This document shows, in pieces, positions 16,151 to 25,017 of a stretch of DNA of 64,000 bases. The notes beneath the pieces were generated by a model. It searched no databases and was not told the origin of the DNA. It was given only the letters and a program-made list of their open reading frames with translations. Each line of letters starts with the position of its first letter. The first letter of the stretch is position 1. The DNA is from Peptococcaceae bacterium BRH_c4b (GTDB taxonomy: Bacteria > Bacillota > Desulfotomaculia > Desulfotomaculales > Desulfocucumaceae). Position numbers and translations under genes: made by a program. Location of the stretch: assembly GCA_000961595.1 (NCBI GenBank), contig LADO01000028.1, positions 1-64,000 of the forward strand. The letters run 5' to 3'.

Positions 16151-17733
16151 TGGCTACTACGAGAAAAGACATCGAGGCAGCTCTCTGGAGAGGCGCGAAT
16201 ACTTTCAGAGGTGCTATAGATGCAGCCAATTACAAAGATTACATATTGCCGATGCTTTTTGTGAAATATCTGAGCGACACCTATTTAGAAAAGGTTGGAG
16301 AGTTAAGGGAAAAATATAATGACCCGGTGAGGGTACAAAGAGCGATAAACAGACTCCCTTTTGTGATCAAGGAAAAACACATGTTCTCCTGGCTTCATCA
16401 AAACAGATATAACGACAACTTGGGGGAACTCATCAATATCGCTTTGCGGGGGATAGAAGATGATAATCCTTCACTATTTACAGGGGTATTTAGAAATATT
16501 GACTTTAATAGTGAATCTATGTTGGGCAATCATAAACAAAAAAATACCCGGTTAAGGGAAATACTTGAAGATTTTGAACCCCTTGATTTGCGCCCTTCTT
16601 CCATCCAGCCTGAGGAAGGCAAGGTGGCGGCCGACACTATAGGCGATGCCTATGAATATATGATTGGCGAGTTTGCCAGACAGGCAGGTAAAAAAGCCGG
16701 CTCCTTTTTTACTCCGTCTGAAATTTCGGAACTGATGGCACGCATTGTCGATCCCAAAATAGGCGACACCATGTATGACCCAACGTGCGGCTCCGGATCT
16801 CTGCTCATCAGAACCGGGAAAAATGCTATTGAAAAGGAAAATGGCAATATAAAGATTCTTGCGCTGTATGGTCAGGAAATGAATGGGTCTTCCTGGTCTA
16901 TGGCCAAAATGAACATGTTTATCCATGAAATAATGGACGCCAGGATTGCCTGGGGCGATTCCCTTGCCAATCCCATGCACTTGGACTCCGACGGCAATCT
17001 TATGCAGTTTGATGTCATCGTGGCCAATATGCCTTTTTCGCAGGACAAATGGGCGGCAGGCTTTAATACCGGTGGCGAAATGACCGGCAAAGGCAAAGAA
17101 TTCAAGATGGAAGCATCCCTTGATAAATTTCACCGCTTTGACTGGGGAGTGCCTCCTGCCAGTAAAGGCGACTGGGCATTTTTGCTGCATATGATAGCCA
17201 GTCTTAAAAGCGGTGGCAGAATTGCCGCCGTTGCTCCCCATGGCGTTTTGTTCAGGGGTGCGTCCGAAGGAAGGATAAGGCAAGCCGTAATAGAAAAAAA
17301 TCTATTGGATGCAGTTATTGGTCTGCCTGCAAACCTGTTTTACGGCACCAGCATTCCGGCCTGCATTTTAGTATTTAAGAAAAACCGCAATCGTGATGAT
17401 GTGCTTTTCATTGATTCTGCCGGCAGGGATGAAAATGGCAACCTCCGCTACAGGAAAGATAAGAATCAGAACAGGCTGGAAACAAAACACATCGACGATA
17501 TCGTAAAAGCATATGAGAACCGTGTAGAAAGTGAAAAATTTGCCCATTTGGCAACCATTGACGAGATAAAAGCCAACGAATATAACCTGAATATCCCCCG
17601 GTATGTTGATACTTTTGAAGAAGAAGCGCTGGTGGATATTGAAGAGGTAAAAACCAATATTGCCAACATCCAAAAGGAGCTTGCCGAAGTCGAAGTGCAG
17701 ATGGCCAAGTATCTCAAGGAGTTGGGATTATGA
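16147..17733 (+). CDS. hsdM: Type I restriction-modification system methyltransferase subunit
   Basis: 528 residues, usual length. An N-terminal HsdM helical domain (RGAINTFRGA-like RGANTFRGAIDAANYKDYIL, residues 13-32) is followed by the N6-adenine methylase fold: SAM motif DPTCGSG at about residue 211, and motif IV as ANMPF at about 293, with Met in the second position where NPPF is common. A Met at this site occurs in some HsdM lineages, so it need not inactivate the enzyme. It forms the M2S complex that protects host DNA. It overlaps the genes on both sides by four bases. Confidence 0.95.
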   Translation: MMATTRKDIEAALWRGANTFRGAIDAANYKDYILPMLFVKYLSDTYLEKVGELREKYNDPVRVQRAINRLPFVIKEKHMFSWLHQNRYNDNLGELINIALRGIEDDNPSLFTGVFRNIDFNSESMLGNHKQKNTRLREILEDFEPLDLRPSSIQPEEGKVAADTIGDAYEYMIGEFARQAGKKAGSFFTPSEISELMARIVDPKIGDTMYDPTCGSGSLLIRTGKNAIEKENGNIKILALYGQEMNGSSWSMAKMNMFIHEIMDARIAWGDSLANPMHLDSDGNLMQFDVIVANMPFSQDKWAAGFNTGGEMTGKGKEFKMEASLDKFHRFDWGVPPASKGDWAFLLHMIASLKSGGRIAAVAPHGVLFRGASEGRIRQAVIEKNLLDAVIGLPANLFYGTSIPACILVFKKNRNRDDVLFIDSAGRDENGNLRYRKDKNQNRLETKHIDDIVKAYENRVESEKFAHLATIDEIKANEYNLNIPRYVDTFEEEALVDIEEVKTNIANIQKELAEVEVQMAKYLKELGL

Positions 17734-18575
17734 GCAATATACAAAAATATAGCAATAAAACCTTTGAGGAAATTAAGCACATCAATGAATACGGAGCGGA
17801 GTACTGGCTGGCAAGGGAATTGGCTCCTGTTCTTGAATATGCCCGCTGGGAAAATTTCTATAAAGTCCTGGAAAAGGCTAAGGAAGCCTGCGAGAATAGT
17901 AATATCAACGTGGTAGACCATTTTCGCGAGGTCACGAAAATGGTTGATATAGGCTCCAATACTCAAAGAGAAATTAGAGAAATTGAGCTTTCCCGATACG
18001 CCTGCTATTTGATAGTACAAAATGCAGACCCCAGAAAGAAAGTGGTAGCCCTTGGACAAACCTATTTTGCTGTGCAAACAAGGCGGCAGGAGCTGCAGGA
18101 TGACTTTAATAAACTGGATGAAAATGCAAAACGCCTGGCTATCCGGGAGGAAATCCGTGAACATAATAAATCCCTGGCTGAAGTCGCACAGATGGCGGGT
18201 GTTGAAACTCCGCAAGAATACGCGGTTTTTCAAAACAAAGGCTATCAGGGTCTTTACGGCGGCCTGGGCGTTAAAGAAATACATAAAAGAAAAGGCTTGA
18301 AGAAAAGTCACAAGATACTTGACCATATGGGCAGCACAGAGCTTGCGGCCAATCTGTTCCGGGCGACCCAAACTGATGAAAAAATAAGAAGGGATAATGT
18401 AAAAGGTAAAGAAAAGGCCAACCGAACTCATTATATCGTTGGCAAAACCATTCGGGACACCATCAAAAAGCTGGGCGGAACAATGCCCGAAGAACTGCCC
18501 ACGCCTGAAGAAAGCATCAGGCAGCTTGAAAAGAAAGAGCCAAAAAGAATAACAGGCAAAAATGAGACAAAATGA
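17730..18575 (+). CDS. dinD: DNA damage-inducible protein D
   Basis: 281 residues, colinear with Escherichia coli DinD as I remember it: ARELAPVLEYARWENFYKVL, IGSNTQREIREIELSRYACY, GQTYFAVQTRRQEL, FQNKGYQGLYGGL, HKILDHMGSTELAANLFRAT and GGTMPEELPTPEESI. DinD of E. coli binds ssDNA-RecA filaments and inhibits strand exchange after SOS induction. Here it is embedded in the type I operon by four-base overlap with hsdM. This context fits a role in sparing the host from self-cleavage or in sensing DNA breaks (inference). No LexA box is visible because it has no promoter of its own. Confidence 0.93.
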   Translation: MSNIQKYSNKTFEEIKHINEYGAEYWLARELAPVLEYARWENFYKVLEKAKEACENSNINVVDHFREVTKMVDIGSNTQREIREIELSRYACYLIVQNADPRKKVVALGQTYFAVQTRRQELQDDFNKLDENAKRLAIREEIREHNKSLAEVAQMAGVETPQEYAVFQNKGYQGLYGGLGVKEIHKRKGLKKSHKILDHMGSTELAANLFRATQTDEKIRRDNVKGKEKANRTHYIVGKTIRDTIKKLGGTMPEELPTPEESIRQLEKKEPKRITGKNETK

Positions 18576-18850
18576 AAAGGGGACGACTATATAGACAAAT
18601 ATTTTAATAGCCAAAGAATCCTTGACGGTTAAAATTATGGGCAGAACGTTCTAACACTACAACGTAAGCTAGCCCGCTACGCCACGGGAACGGTTCCATC
18701 GTCTTCCCTTCAGCCCTTCGCTGCGCTTCGGGAACAATCTAACCTACCCCATGGCTCCGCTCAGAAAGAAAGTGGTAGTCTTTGGAAAGCCTATTCGAAA
18801 TGAAATTGAGACATATATATATTGGTGAGCTTGGATTGCAGGTGGTAGTT
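18576..18850 (+). other. Spacer between dinD and hsdS with a dinD-derived scrap
   Basis: 275 bp without a gene. It interrupts an operon that is otherwise linked by four-base overlaps. Positions 18762-18795 repeat 34 bases from inside dinD (18032-18065) with four mismatches. The remainder contains a GC-rich inverted stretch around 18670-18745 and no clear promoter. The layout indicates a past insertion or rearrangement between dinD and hsdS. Confidence 0.6.
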
Positions 18851-20143
18851 ATGAAAAGAAACAATGAATATTCTGTGATAAAGAAGAATTATAAAGATTA
18901 TCCGAGTGACTGGAGAACTATTGAATTAGGTAATTTGCTTGAAAAAGTTAGAAGACCTGTTGAGGTTATTTCTAATTGTGAGTATCACGAAATTGGTATT
19001 CGCTCCCATGGAAAAGGATTGTTTTATAAAGAAACAGTTAAAGGAAGCGACTTGGGGAGTAAATCCGTATTTTGGATTGAGGCGGACTGCTTAATTATTA
19101 ATATTGTTTTTGCATGGGAGCAAGCCGTCGGTATTACTACCGCTCAAGAAAAAGGAATGATTGCTTCGCACAGATTCCCGATGTGGAAGTCAAAAGGAAA
19201 CGTAGAATTAAATTATTTACTGAAGTTTTTTTTGACTCCGTTTGGTAAAAATCTTCTTGAATTAGCCTCACCGGGTGGAGCAGGAAGAAATAAGACACTT
19301 GGACAGGATGAATTCAATAAAATCCTGGTCTGTATACCTTCAAATATTGAAGAACAACAAAAAATAATTAAAATTCTCACTACTTGGGACAAGGCCATTG
19401 ATTTAAAGGAAAGGCTTATCTCCGAGAAAAAACAGCAGAAAAAGTGGCTGATGCAGAATCTGCTAACAGGCAAAAAACGCCTTCCCGGCTTCACCGACGA
19501 GTGGCAAGAGGTATGGCTGGGGGATGTATTTGTTTTTGATGGGGGAATTCCTGTCTCAAGAAATGAATTGCACATGAATGAAGGTATTTGCTATCTGCAT
19601 TATGGTGACATCCATAAATCAAATAAGTCTTATATTGATGTCAAAGAGGAATACTCTTTTCTTCCAAAGATGCTGGTTTCAGTCAATGAATTGAACAGTA
19701 ATTATCTTTTATGTGATGGGGATGTTGCGTTTGCAGATGCATCCGAGGATTATGAAGGAACATGCAAATATGTTGTGGTAAAAAACAAAGAGAACATTCC
19801 GTTCATAGCTGGTCTTCATACAATAATTGCTCGTCCAACAAACGATTCGATTTCTGACGAATTCAAACAACATTGTTTTGGTAGTTTTAATGTCAAAAGA
19901 CAATTTGCAATTCATGCAAATGGGATTTCTGTGTATGGGATTAGTAAAAGGAGCATTGCGAAGATTTCATTTTCGCTTCCGTCCCTGCCTGAACAAACTG
20001 CCATCGCCAATATCCTCTCCACTGCAGACCATGAAATTGATCTACACCAAAAGCAGCTTGAGGAGCTTAAAAAACAGAAAAAAGCTCTGATGCAGCAGCT
20101 GCTGACAGGAATTGTGAGAGTCAACGCGGAGAAGGTGATTTGA
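18851..20143 (+). CDS. hsdS: Type I restriction specificity subunit
   Basis: 430 residues with two target-recognition domains, each followed by a helical spacer. The spacers repeat the motif LMQNLLTGKKRLPGF (residues about 200-214) and LMQQLLTGIVRVN (near the C-terminus). These repeats make the pseudo-dimeric scaffold that binds two HsdM and fixes a bipartite DNA target. ATG 18851 follows AGGTGG; an earlier in-frame ATG at 18782 falls inside the dinD-like scrap and has no ribosome site. It overlaps hsdR by four bases. Confidence 0.94.
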   Translation: MKRNNEYSVIKKNYKDYPSDWRTIELGNLLEKVRRPVEVISNCEYHEIGIRSHGKGLFYKETVKGSDLGSKSVFWIEADCLIINIVFAWEQAVGITTAQEKGMIASHRFPMWKSKGNVELNYLLKFFLTPFGKNLLELASPGGAGRNKTLGQDEFNKILVCIPSNIEEQQKIIKILTTWDKAIDLKERLISEKKQQKKWLMQNLLTGKKRLPGFTDEWQEVWLGDVFVFDGGIPVSRNELHMNEGICYLHYGDIHKSNKSYIDVKEEYSFLPKMLVSVNELNSNYLLCDGDVAFADASEDYEGTCKYVVVKNKENIPFIAGLHTIIARPTNDSISDEFKQHCFGSFNVKRQFAIHANGISVYGISKRSIAKISFSLPSLPEQTAIANILSTADHEIDLHQKQLEELKKQKKALMQQLLTGIVRVNAEKVI

Positions 20144-23100
20144 TGCCCAACCATACCATATTCGACGAACGCCCTGAGAGTCAGGACAGGGCGATAAAAG
20201 TTTTGAATAAATTAGGCTATCAATACATACCCCGCTCGCAGGCGGAAGCCTTACGTGGACGGCTTTCCAATGTCCTGTTCCCCGAGGTTTTGCGTGAATT
20301 TCTGCACCGCCAGTCCTTTGTATACAGGGGCAAGCAAACGCCCTTTTCCGACCGTTCCATCGGCAAGGCCATCAACGATATTGACGCGCCGCTGGTCTCC
20401 GGGCTGATGTCGGCGAGTAAAACAATCTACGATATGCTCCTTTCCGGCAACAGCTATGAAGAGGAGCTGTTTGACGGCGGCCGTCAATCCTTTGATTTAA
20501 AGTTTATTGACTGGGAGCAGCCGGAGAACAATATATGGCAGGTGACGGATGAGTTCCCGGTAGAACGGCAGAACGGCAAGTATGTGCGGCCGGATATAGT
20601 GCTGCTGGTCAATGGTATTCCCCTGGTGGTGATCGAGTGCAAAAAATCCAGTATCGATGTGGAAAAAGGAGTTGCCCAAAATATACGCAACTGTCAGCCC
20701 AACTATATCCCACATTTGTTTAAATATGCCCAAATCATTATGGCCATGAACCCAAACACAGTTAAATACGGTACTTGCAATACGCCTTCCGAACACTTTA
20801 GTATATGGCGGGAAAAGAACTACAAATGGCAGCAGGAAAAATGCAACAAGGTCAGTCCGGACGGAAAAGTCACTGAACAGGACAGGGCTATCGTTTCCAT
20901 ACTCTCCAGGGAGAGATTGTTGGAACTGATTCGCTATTTCATACTATACGACAACAATGTGAAGAAAATCGCCCGCTACCAGCAGTTTTTCGGCATACAG
21001 GCAGCCATGCAGCGCATAAAAGGGGAAGATGGCAAGGGTACCAGAAGCGGTGTGATCTGGCATACGCAAGGTAGCGGAAAATCTCTCACCATGGTGATGC
21101 TGGTTAAAAAGATAATAGCTGATCCGGATATCAGGGAGCCCCGCTTTGTGCTTGTCAACGACCGGATTAATCTGGATAAACAGCTGCGGGATAACTTTGC
21201 CAAAGCCCGGCTTAGTCCGGCCCGGGCCAGGACGGGCACGGGGTTGATCGGTTTGTTGAATGACAAAAGCGAAACGATAATTACCACCCTTGTACATAAA
21301 TTTGATGCGGCGGCCAAAAAAAGAGTCAGGATTAAAGACGACAATATTTTTTTGCTGGTGGATGAAAGCCATCGCACCCACTCGGGCGAACTCCATGACT
21401 TTATGCTTGATGTGCTGCCCAATGCGATAAAAATAGGTTTTACCGGCACGCCGCTGCTTAAGAAACACAAGTTCAATACCTATGCGCAGTTCGGACCGCT
21501 TATCGACAGCTACCCTATTATCAGGGCTGTGGAAGATGGTGTCATCGTTCCCCTTGTTTATGAGGGCAGGATTATTCCACAGGATGTGACGGGCGAGAAA
21601 ATTGACCATTATCTCAAATACATCATCGCGCCGCTGAACCGTGAGCGGCAGGAAGATATGAAGCGCAAATGGAGCCGGTTTTTACCCCTGGCCCAGACCC
21701 GTCAACGTATAGACATGGTGGCCTTTGATATTCATGAGCACTTTATGCGTTATGCCAAGCCGAAGGGGTTTAAGGCTATGATCGCGGCATCCTCCCGCCC
21801 CACAGCTATTGACCTGCATAAATCCATTAGAAAACTTGGCGGTGTAAAAACGGCGGTGGTGATATCACCCGAAAATGTTAAAGAAGGTGATGAGCTTACC
21901 AGCGCAAACAAAGAGAAAATAAAGGCCTTTTTCAAAGATGAGGTGGAGCCTCTCTTTGGCAACAACTACGAGGAATATGGTGAGTGGGCCAAAAATAGCT
22001 TCATTGGCGGCGAAGATGTGGATATGCTTATTGTCAAGGATATGCTTCTAACCGGCTTTGATGCACCGGCTGCTGCCGTGCTGTATGTAGATAAACCCAT
22101 GAGGGAGCATTCACTGCTGCAGGCCATTGCCCGGGTCAATCGAGTGTTTCCCGGTAAAGACTTCGGACTCATCGTGGATTACTGGGGCATTTTCAGCAAG
22201 CTTAATACTGCCCTGGATATGTATGCGGATGAAAAATCCGGCATGGATGGATATGATCGGGCCGATATAGAAAATGCTGTTCATGGCTCCGGTGATCAAA
22301 AGCTCAAACTGGAAAAGGCTCACCAGGAATTGTGGTTAATATTTGAGGGAAAAGATTTTGCTCGTTACAGTTCCGAGGGCTGGCAAAGCGCATTGGCGGA
22401 CAATGATTTGAGAAAAGTATTTTATGAAAGGCTTTCAACATTTTCCCGTTTATTGGATTTGGCTATGGGAAGCTATGCATTGTATAGTGCCATCGGATAT
22501 GACCAGATGCAGAAATACAAGCAAGATTTGCTTCATTTCCAAAAGCTTCGCGGGGCAGTTTTGCTCCGTTACAATGAAAGAGTGGATTTTAGCAAGTATG
22601 AAGACGGCATTCGCAGCCTGCTGAATAACTTTGTGCTTTCCGAACCAAGCCAAATCATTGTTGAACCGGTATCTATCCACGATACCGAAGGGATGAAGGA
22701 GCAGCTTGAAAAACTGGATAGCAAAGCCGCCAAAGGGGATGCCATTCGTACCCGTATGGATAGAGAACTGGAAAGCTGCCGCTATGATGACCCTTTGCTA
22801 TACAAGAGGTTTTCTGAGCAGGTCAAAGAAACCCTTGAAGAATACAGGGCATCAAGAAATGATAATGCTTATCTCTTTGAAATGGAGAAAATGGCGGATG
22901 ATTTTAAAAGAGGCTATACCGGCCATCACTACCCAGCCTGTATAGACAATGACAGTGATGCGAAAGCTTTTTACGGCACGATTCAGAGTATCATTGCCGA
23001 AGCGATAAATGATGTGCCGCCGGAAATGGATGAAGCTATGGGGCAATTGGCCATGGAGGTCAAAAAGGCCATTGCCAGCCGCGCCAAGGTGGATTGGCGT

Positions 23101-23247
23101 CATAATGCAGCTGTGCACAAAGATATGGAGCAAGCCCTGGACGACCTGATTTGGGATTTTACTGAAGAATATGAAATAAAATTGCCTGTTGAGAAAATTG
23201 ATCTTATGCTGGAAGGACTCAGAAAAACAGCAATTAGCAGGTATTAG
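20140..23247 (+). CDS. hsdR: Type I restriction endonuclease motor subunit
   Basis: 1035 residues, full length. The N-terminal RecB-like nuclease shows RPDIVLLVNGIPLVVIECKK (about residues 149-168) with the D...ExK centre. The two RecA-like helicase domains have Walker A HTQGSGKS (about 308-315), DESH (about 408) and the TGTPLL motif III. The C-terminal helical region binds the M2S core. Together with hsdM and hsdS at 16147-20143 it forms a complete type I system that translocates and cuts unmodified DNA. Confidence 0.96.
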   Translation: MMPNHTIFDERPESQDRAIKVLNKLGYQYIPRSQAEALRGRLSNVLFPEVLREFLHRQSFVYRGKQTPFSDRSIGKAINDIDAPLVSGLMSASKTIYDMLLSGNSYEEELFDGGRQSFDLKFIDWEQPENNIWQVTDEFPVERQNGKYVRPDIVLLVNGIPLVVIECKKSSIDVEKGVAQNIRNCQPNYIPHLFKYAQIIMAMNPNTVKYGTCNTPSEHFSIWREKNYKWQQEKCNKVSPDGKVTEQDRAIVSILSRERLLELIRYFILYDNNVKKIARYQQFFGIQAAMQRIKGEDGKGTRSGVIWHTQGSGKSLTMVMLVKKIIADPDIREPRFVLVNDRINLDKQLRDNFAKARLSPARARTGTGLIGLLNDKSETIITTLVHKFDAAAKKRVRIKDDNIFLLVDESHRTHSGELHDFMLDVLPNAIKIGFTGTPLLKKHKFNTYAQFGPLIDSYPIIRAVEDGVIVPLVYEGRIIPQDVTGEKIDHYLKYIIAPLNRERQEDMKRKWSRFLPLAQTRQRIDMVAFDIHEHFMRYAKPKGFKAMIAASSRPTAIDLHKSIRKLGGVKTAVVISPENVKEGDELTSANKEKIKAFFKDEVEPLFGNNYEEYGEWAKNSFIGGEDVDMLIVKDMLLTGFDAPAAAVLYVDKPMREHSLLQAIARVNRVFPGKDFGLIVDYWGIFSKLNTALDMYADEKSGMDGYDRADIENAVHGSGDQKLKLEKAHQELWLIFEGKDFARYSSEGWQSALADNDLRKVFYERLSTFSRLLDLAMGSYALYSAIGYDQMQKYKQDLLHFQKLRGAVLLRYNERVDFSKYEDGIRSLLNNFVLSEPSQIIVEPVSIHDTEGMKEQLEKLDSKAAKGDAIRTRMDRELESCRYDDPLLYKRFSEQVKETLEEYRASRNDNAYLFEMEKMADDFKRGYTGHHYPACIDNDSDAKAFYGTIQSIIAEAINDVPPEMDEAMGQLAMEVKKAIASRAKVDWRHNAAVHKDMEQALDDLIWDFTEEYEIKLPVEKIDLMLEGLRKTAISRY

Positions 23248-23250
23248 GTT

Positions 23251-23979
23251 ATGAAAGAAAACTCATGCATAACAGGGTTGTTTAGCGGTATTGAAGTAAT
23301 CATTGAGCGCAAAAGTGTAAAAAAAATCCGGCTAAAAGTTTTTCCGGACGGCGTTGTTAAGCTATCTGCACCGCTTGGAGTAGCGGATGAATGGATAAAT
23401 GATTACCTTAACAGCAAAACCAAATGGATAGAAAAGTCATTAAATTATTTCAAAGACACCGGGGCCAATGAGTTTGAAACAATAATACGCAGCGGAATAT
23501 CAACCCGTATTTTGGGCAGGCAAAAAAGGATCATTGTCAATGAAGGGAAAAGCTACAAAATAGAACAAAAAGAAGACTATGTTTTTATACAGTCACCCGC
23601 CACGGGGGATAAGCAAGCTCTACAGAAGCAGTTTGAGCGCTGGTGGCAAAAACAGAGCAAGTCGTATTTTTTGCTGGTCATTGAACGGTTATATCCTATT
23701 ATTGCCAAACATGGTATTGATAAACCGGTGCTTCAAGTTAGAAAAATGAAAACCCTTTGGGGCAGTTGCTCTAGCAAACACGGCAAAATCAATCTGAATT
23801 ACTATTTGTACAAAGCTTCGCCGCCCTGTATTGATTATGTTGTTTTACATGAGCTTACACACTTTCTTTATCCCAAACATAATAAAGATTTTTATGAATT
23901 TCTGACCGTGCATATGCCAGATTGGCAAGAGCGTAAAAGAATTCTTGATCACGAGATTGTAAAAGGACTGGAGTATTGA
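23251..23979 (+). CDS. YgjP-like M48 family zinc metallopeptidase (DUF45)
   Basis: 242 residues, starting three bases after hsdR and so part of the restriction operon. The zinc motif is VVLHELTHFLYPKHNKDFYE (around 204-223), with HExxH and a downstream conserved His. TLWGSCSSKHGKINLNYYL is the other block shared by YgjP/DUF45 proteins. Members are very often found behind hsdR genes, but their substrate is unknown. No membrane segment. Confidence 0.92.
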   Translation: MKENSCITGLFSGIEVIIERKSVKKIRLKVFPDGVVKLSAPLGVADEWINDYLNSKTKWIEKSLNYFKDTGANEFETIIRSGISTRILGRQKRIIVNEGKSYKIEQKEDYVFIQSPATGDKQALQKQFERWWQKQSKSYFLLVIERLYPIIAKHGIDKPVLQVRKMKTLWGSCSSKHGKINLNYYLYKASPPCIDYVVLHELTHFLYPKHNKDFYEFLTVHMPDWQERKRILDHEIVKGLEY

Positions 23980-24139
23980 AAAATAAGGTGGGAGTCGCCA
24001 AATAGCTGCCGAAATGGTGAAAAATATATGCAAACACCAGTCAACGGGTGTAATGCTGAAATGTCGGAGTTGGCCGAAAACAGTCGACAGGCAAGCATTC
24101 CGGAAAACAGTAGAAGCCACCAAAAAAGCCCTCCACAGA

Positions 24140-24205
24140 ACTCGAAATCGAGTAGACTGTGATGAGCGGTCTCCAGGGTTCGAATCAATCCCTGTCTCTC
24201 CGCCA
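24140..24205 (+). repeat. Right attachment repeat (tRNA-Ser 3' half, damaged)
   Basis: The copy spans from the anticodon loop to the CCA. It carries a four-base duplication (AATC) in the T-arm. No tRNA 5' half precedes it (24100-24139 is unrelated), so it is a remnant and not a gene. Confidence 0.85.
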
Positions 24206-24218
24206 GAATAGAACAAAG

Positions 24219-24264
24219 ACAAGGGCTTCTCACGATTGAAGGTGAGAGGCCCTTGTTGACTTTT
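24219..24264 (+). terminator. Terminator copy beyond the right repeat
   Basis: ACAAGGGCTTCTCAC (24219-24233) pairs with 24242-24256 with one G-U or mismatch and is followed by GACTTTT. It is homologous to the hairpin behind the intact tRNA-Ser. Confidence 0.8.
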
Positions 24265-24388
24265 GCGGGTATGTGGTTGAATGACGGATTTCTTGGATAT
24301 ATAATGCGATAGTAAGCAGGATTTGTTGATTTTAACAAGGAATAAATTTTATAGTTTTTCAAAGTGGAATGATTGGGGAGAGAGGAAC

Positions 24389-24942
24389 ATGGATATAAAA
24401 GTTACAGATTTAAAAAAATATTTGTCAACAAAAACAGATAAGGAATTAAGGGAAGAAATTATAGAACTTTTTAAGTCCAATGATAAGGTTAAGGAATATT
24501 ATTTTCTCAAAGTCAAGCCGGGTGAAGAAGAGATTTTGATGAATAAATACAAAGTAATAATACAAAACCAATTCTTCCCCAAGAGGGGGGTTGGCCAGCT
24601 TAGGTATTCTGTTTTAAGGAAGGCTATAAGCGATTTTAAAAAGATATCCAGGAATCCACAATATTTAACTGAGTTAATGATGACTTATGTGGAAAATGGC
24701 GTTGAATTTACTTGTACCTACGGAGATATTGATGAAACATTTTATAGTAATATTGCCAGTATGTACCAAATACAGTTGATTATATGCTTGAGAATAACCT
24801 GGAAAGCTTTTTGCCATTGCCGGCTACCAGCTTTCCGATACCCGCAATGTCTGAACACCCGAAAGAAAAAATTGGCCGTAATGACCCTTGCCCCTGCGGC
24901 AGCGGTAAGAAATATAAACGCTGCTGCCTTTTAGGCGTATAA
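24389..24942 (+). pseudogene. DUF6155-type protein with C-terminal SEC-C motif, frameshifted
   Basis: GGGAGAGAGG and ATG 24389 open a frame MDIKVTDLKKYLSTKTDKEL, matching the start of DUF6155-like proteins. It runs on to about 24765, where similarity moves to another frame: [20 protein letters not shown], then [19 protein letters not shown], a textbook SEC-C zinc motif ending at TAA 24942. In the first frame the C-terminus is nonsense up to 24934. A one- or two-base indel near 24765 explains this. The function of the family is unknown. Confidence 0.7.
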
Positions 24943-25017
24943 AAAAAGAATTTTCTTGCCGTATCAAGATTATGATATAATAATGATATAAATTTAACAT
25001 AACATGAGGTGAGCTAT

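Larger units (their letters stand above)
8961..24205. mobile_element. Genomic island integrated at tRNA-Ser, defence-rich and decayed
   Basis: The interval is bounded by a direct repeat running from the tRNA-Ser anticodon loop to the CCA end (8961-9022 and 24140-24205), the usual attachment core of tyrosine-integrase islands. Cargo: Phd/ParE-type toxin-antitoxin, a 5'-truncated methylase, an unknown membrane operon, a PD-(D/E)XK relic, an HNH gene, a type I restriction-modification operon with dinD, and a metallopeptidase. No integrase or excisionase reading frame is present, so the island is probably fixed. The right copy of the tRNA piece has a four-base insertion in the T-arm. Confidence 0.75.

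Noticed and set aside
17466-18614. 382-residue minus-strand frame opposite dinD
   Set aside because: Phe/Ile-rich antisense of hsdM and dinD codons, without domain signs; dinD is unmistakable.
8961-24205. Prophage
   Set aside because: No capsid, terminase, portal, tail, lysis or integrase genes; cargo is restriction and toxin-antitoxin genes.
24100-24205. Second functional tRNA-Ser gene
   Set aside because: The 5' half is missing and the T-arm has a four-base insertion.
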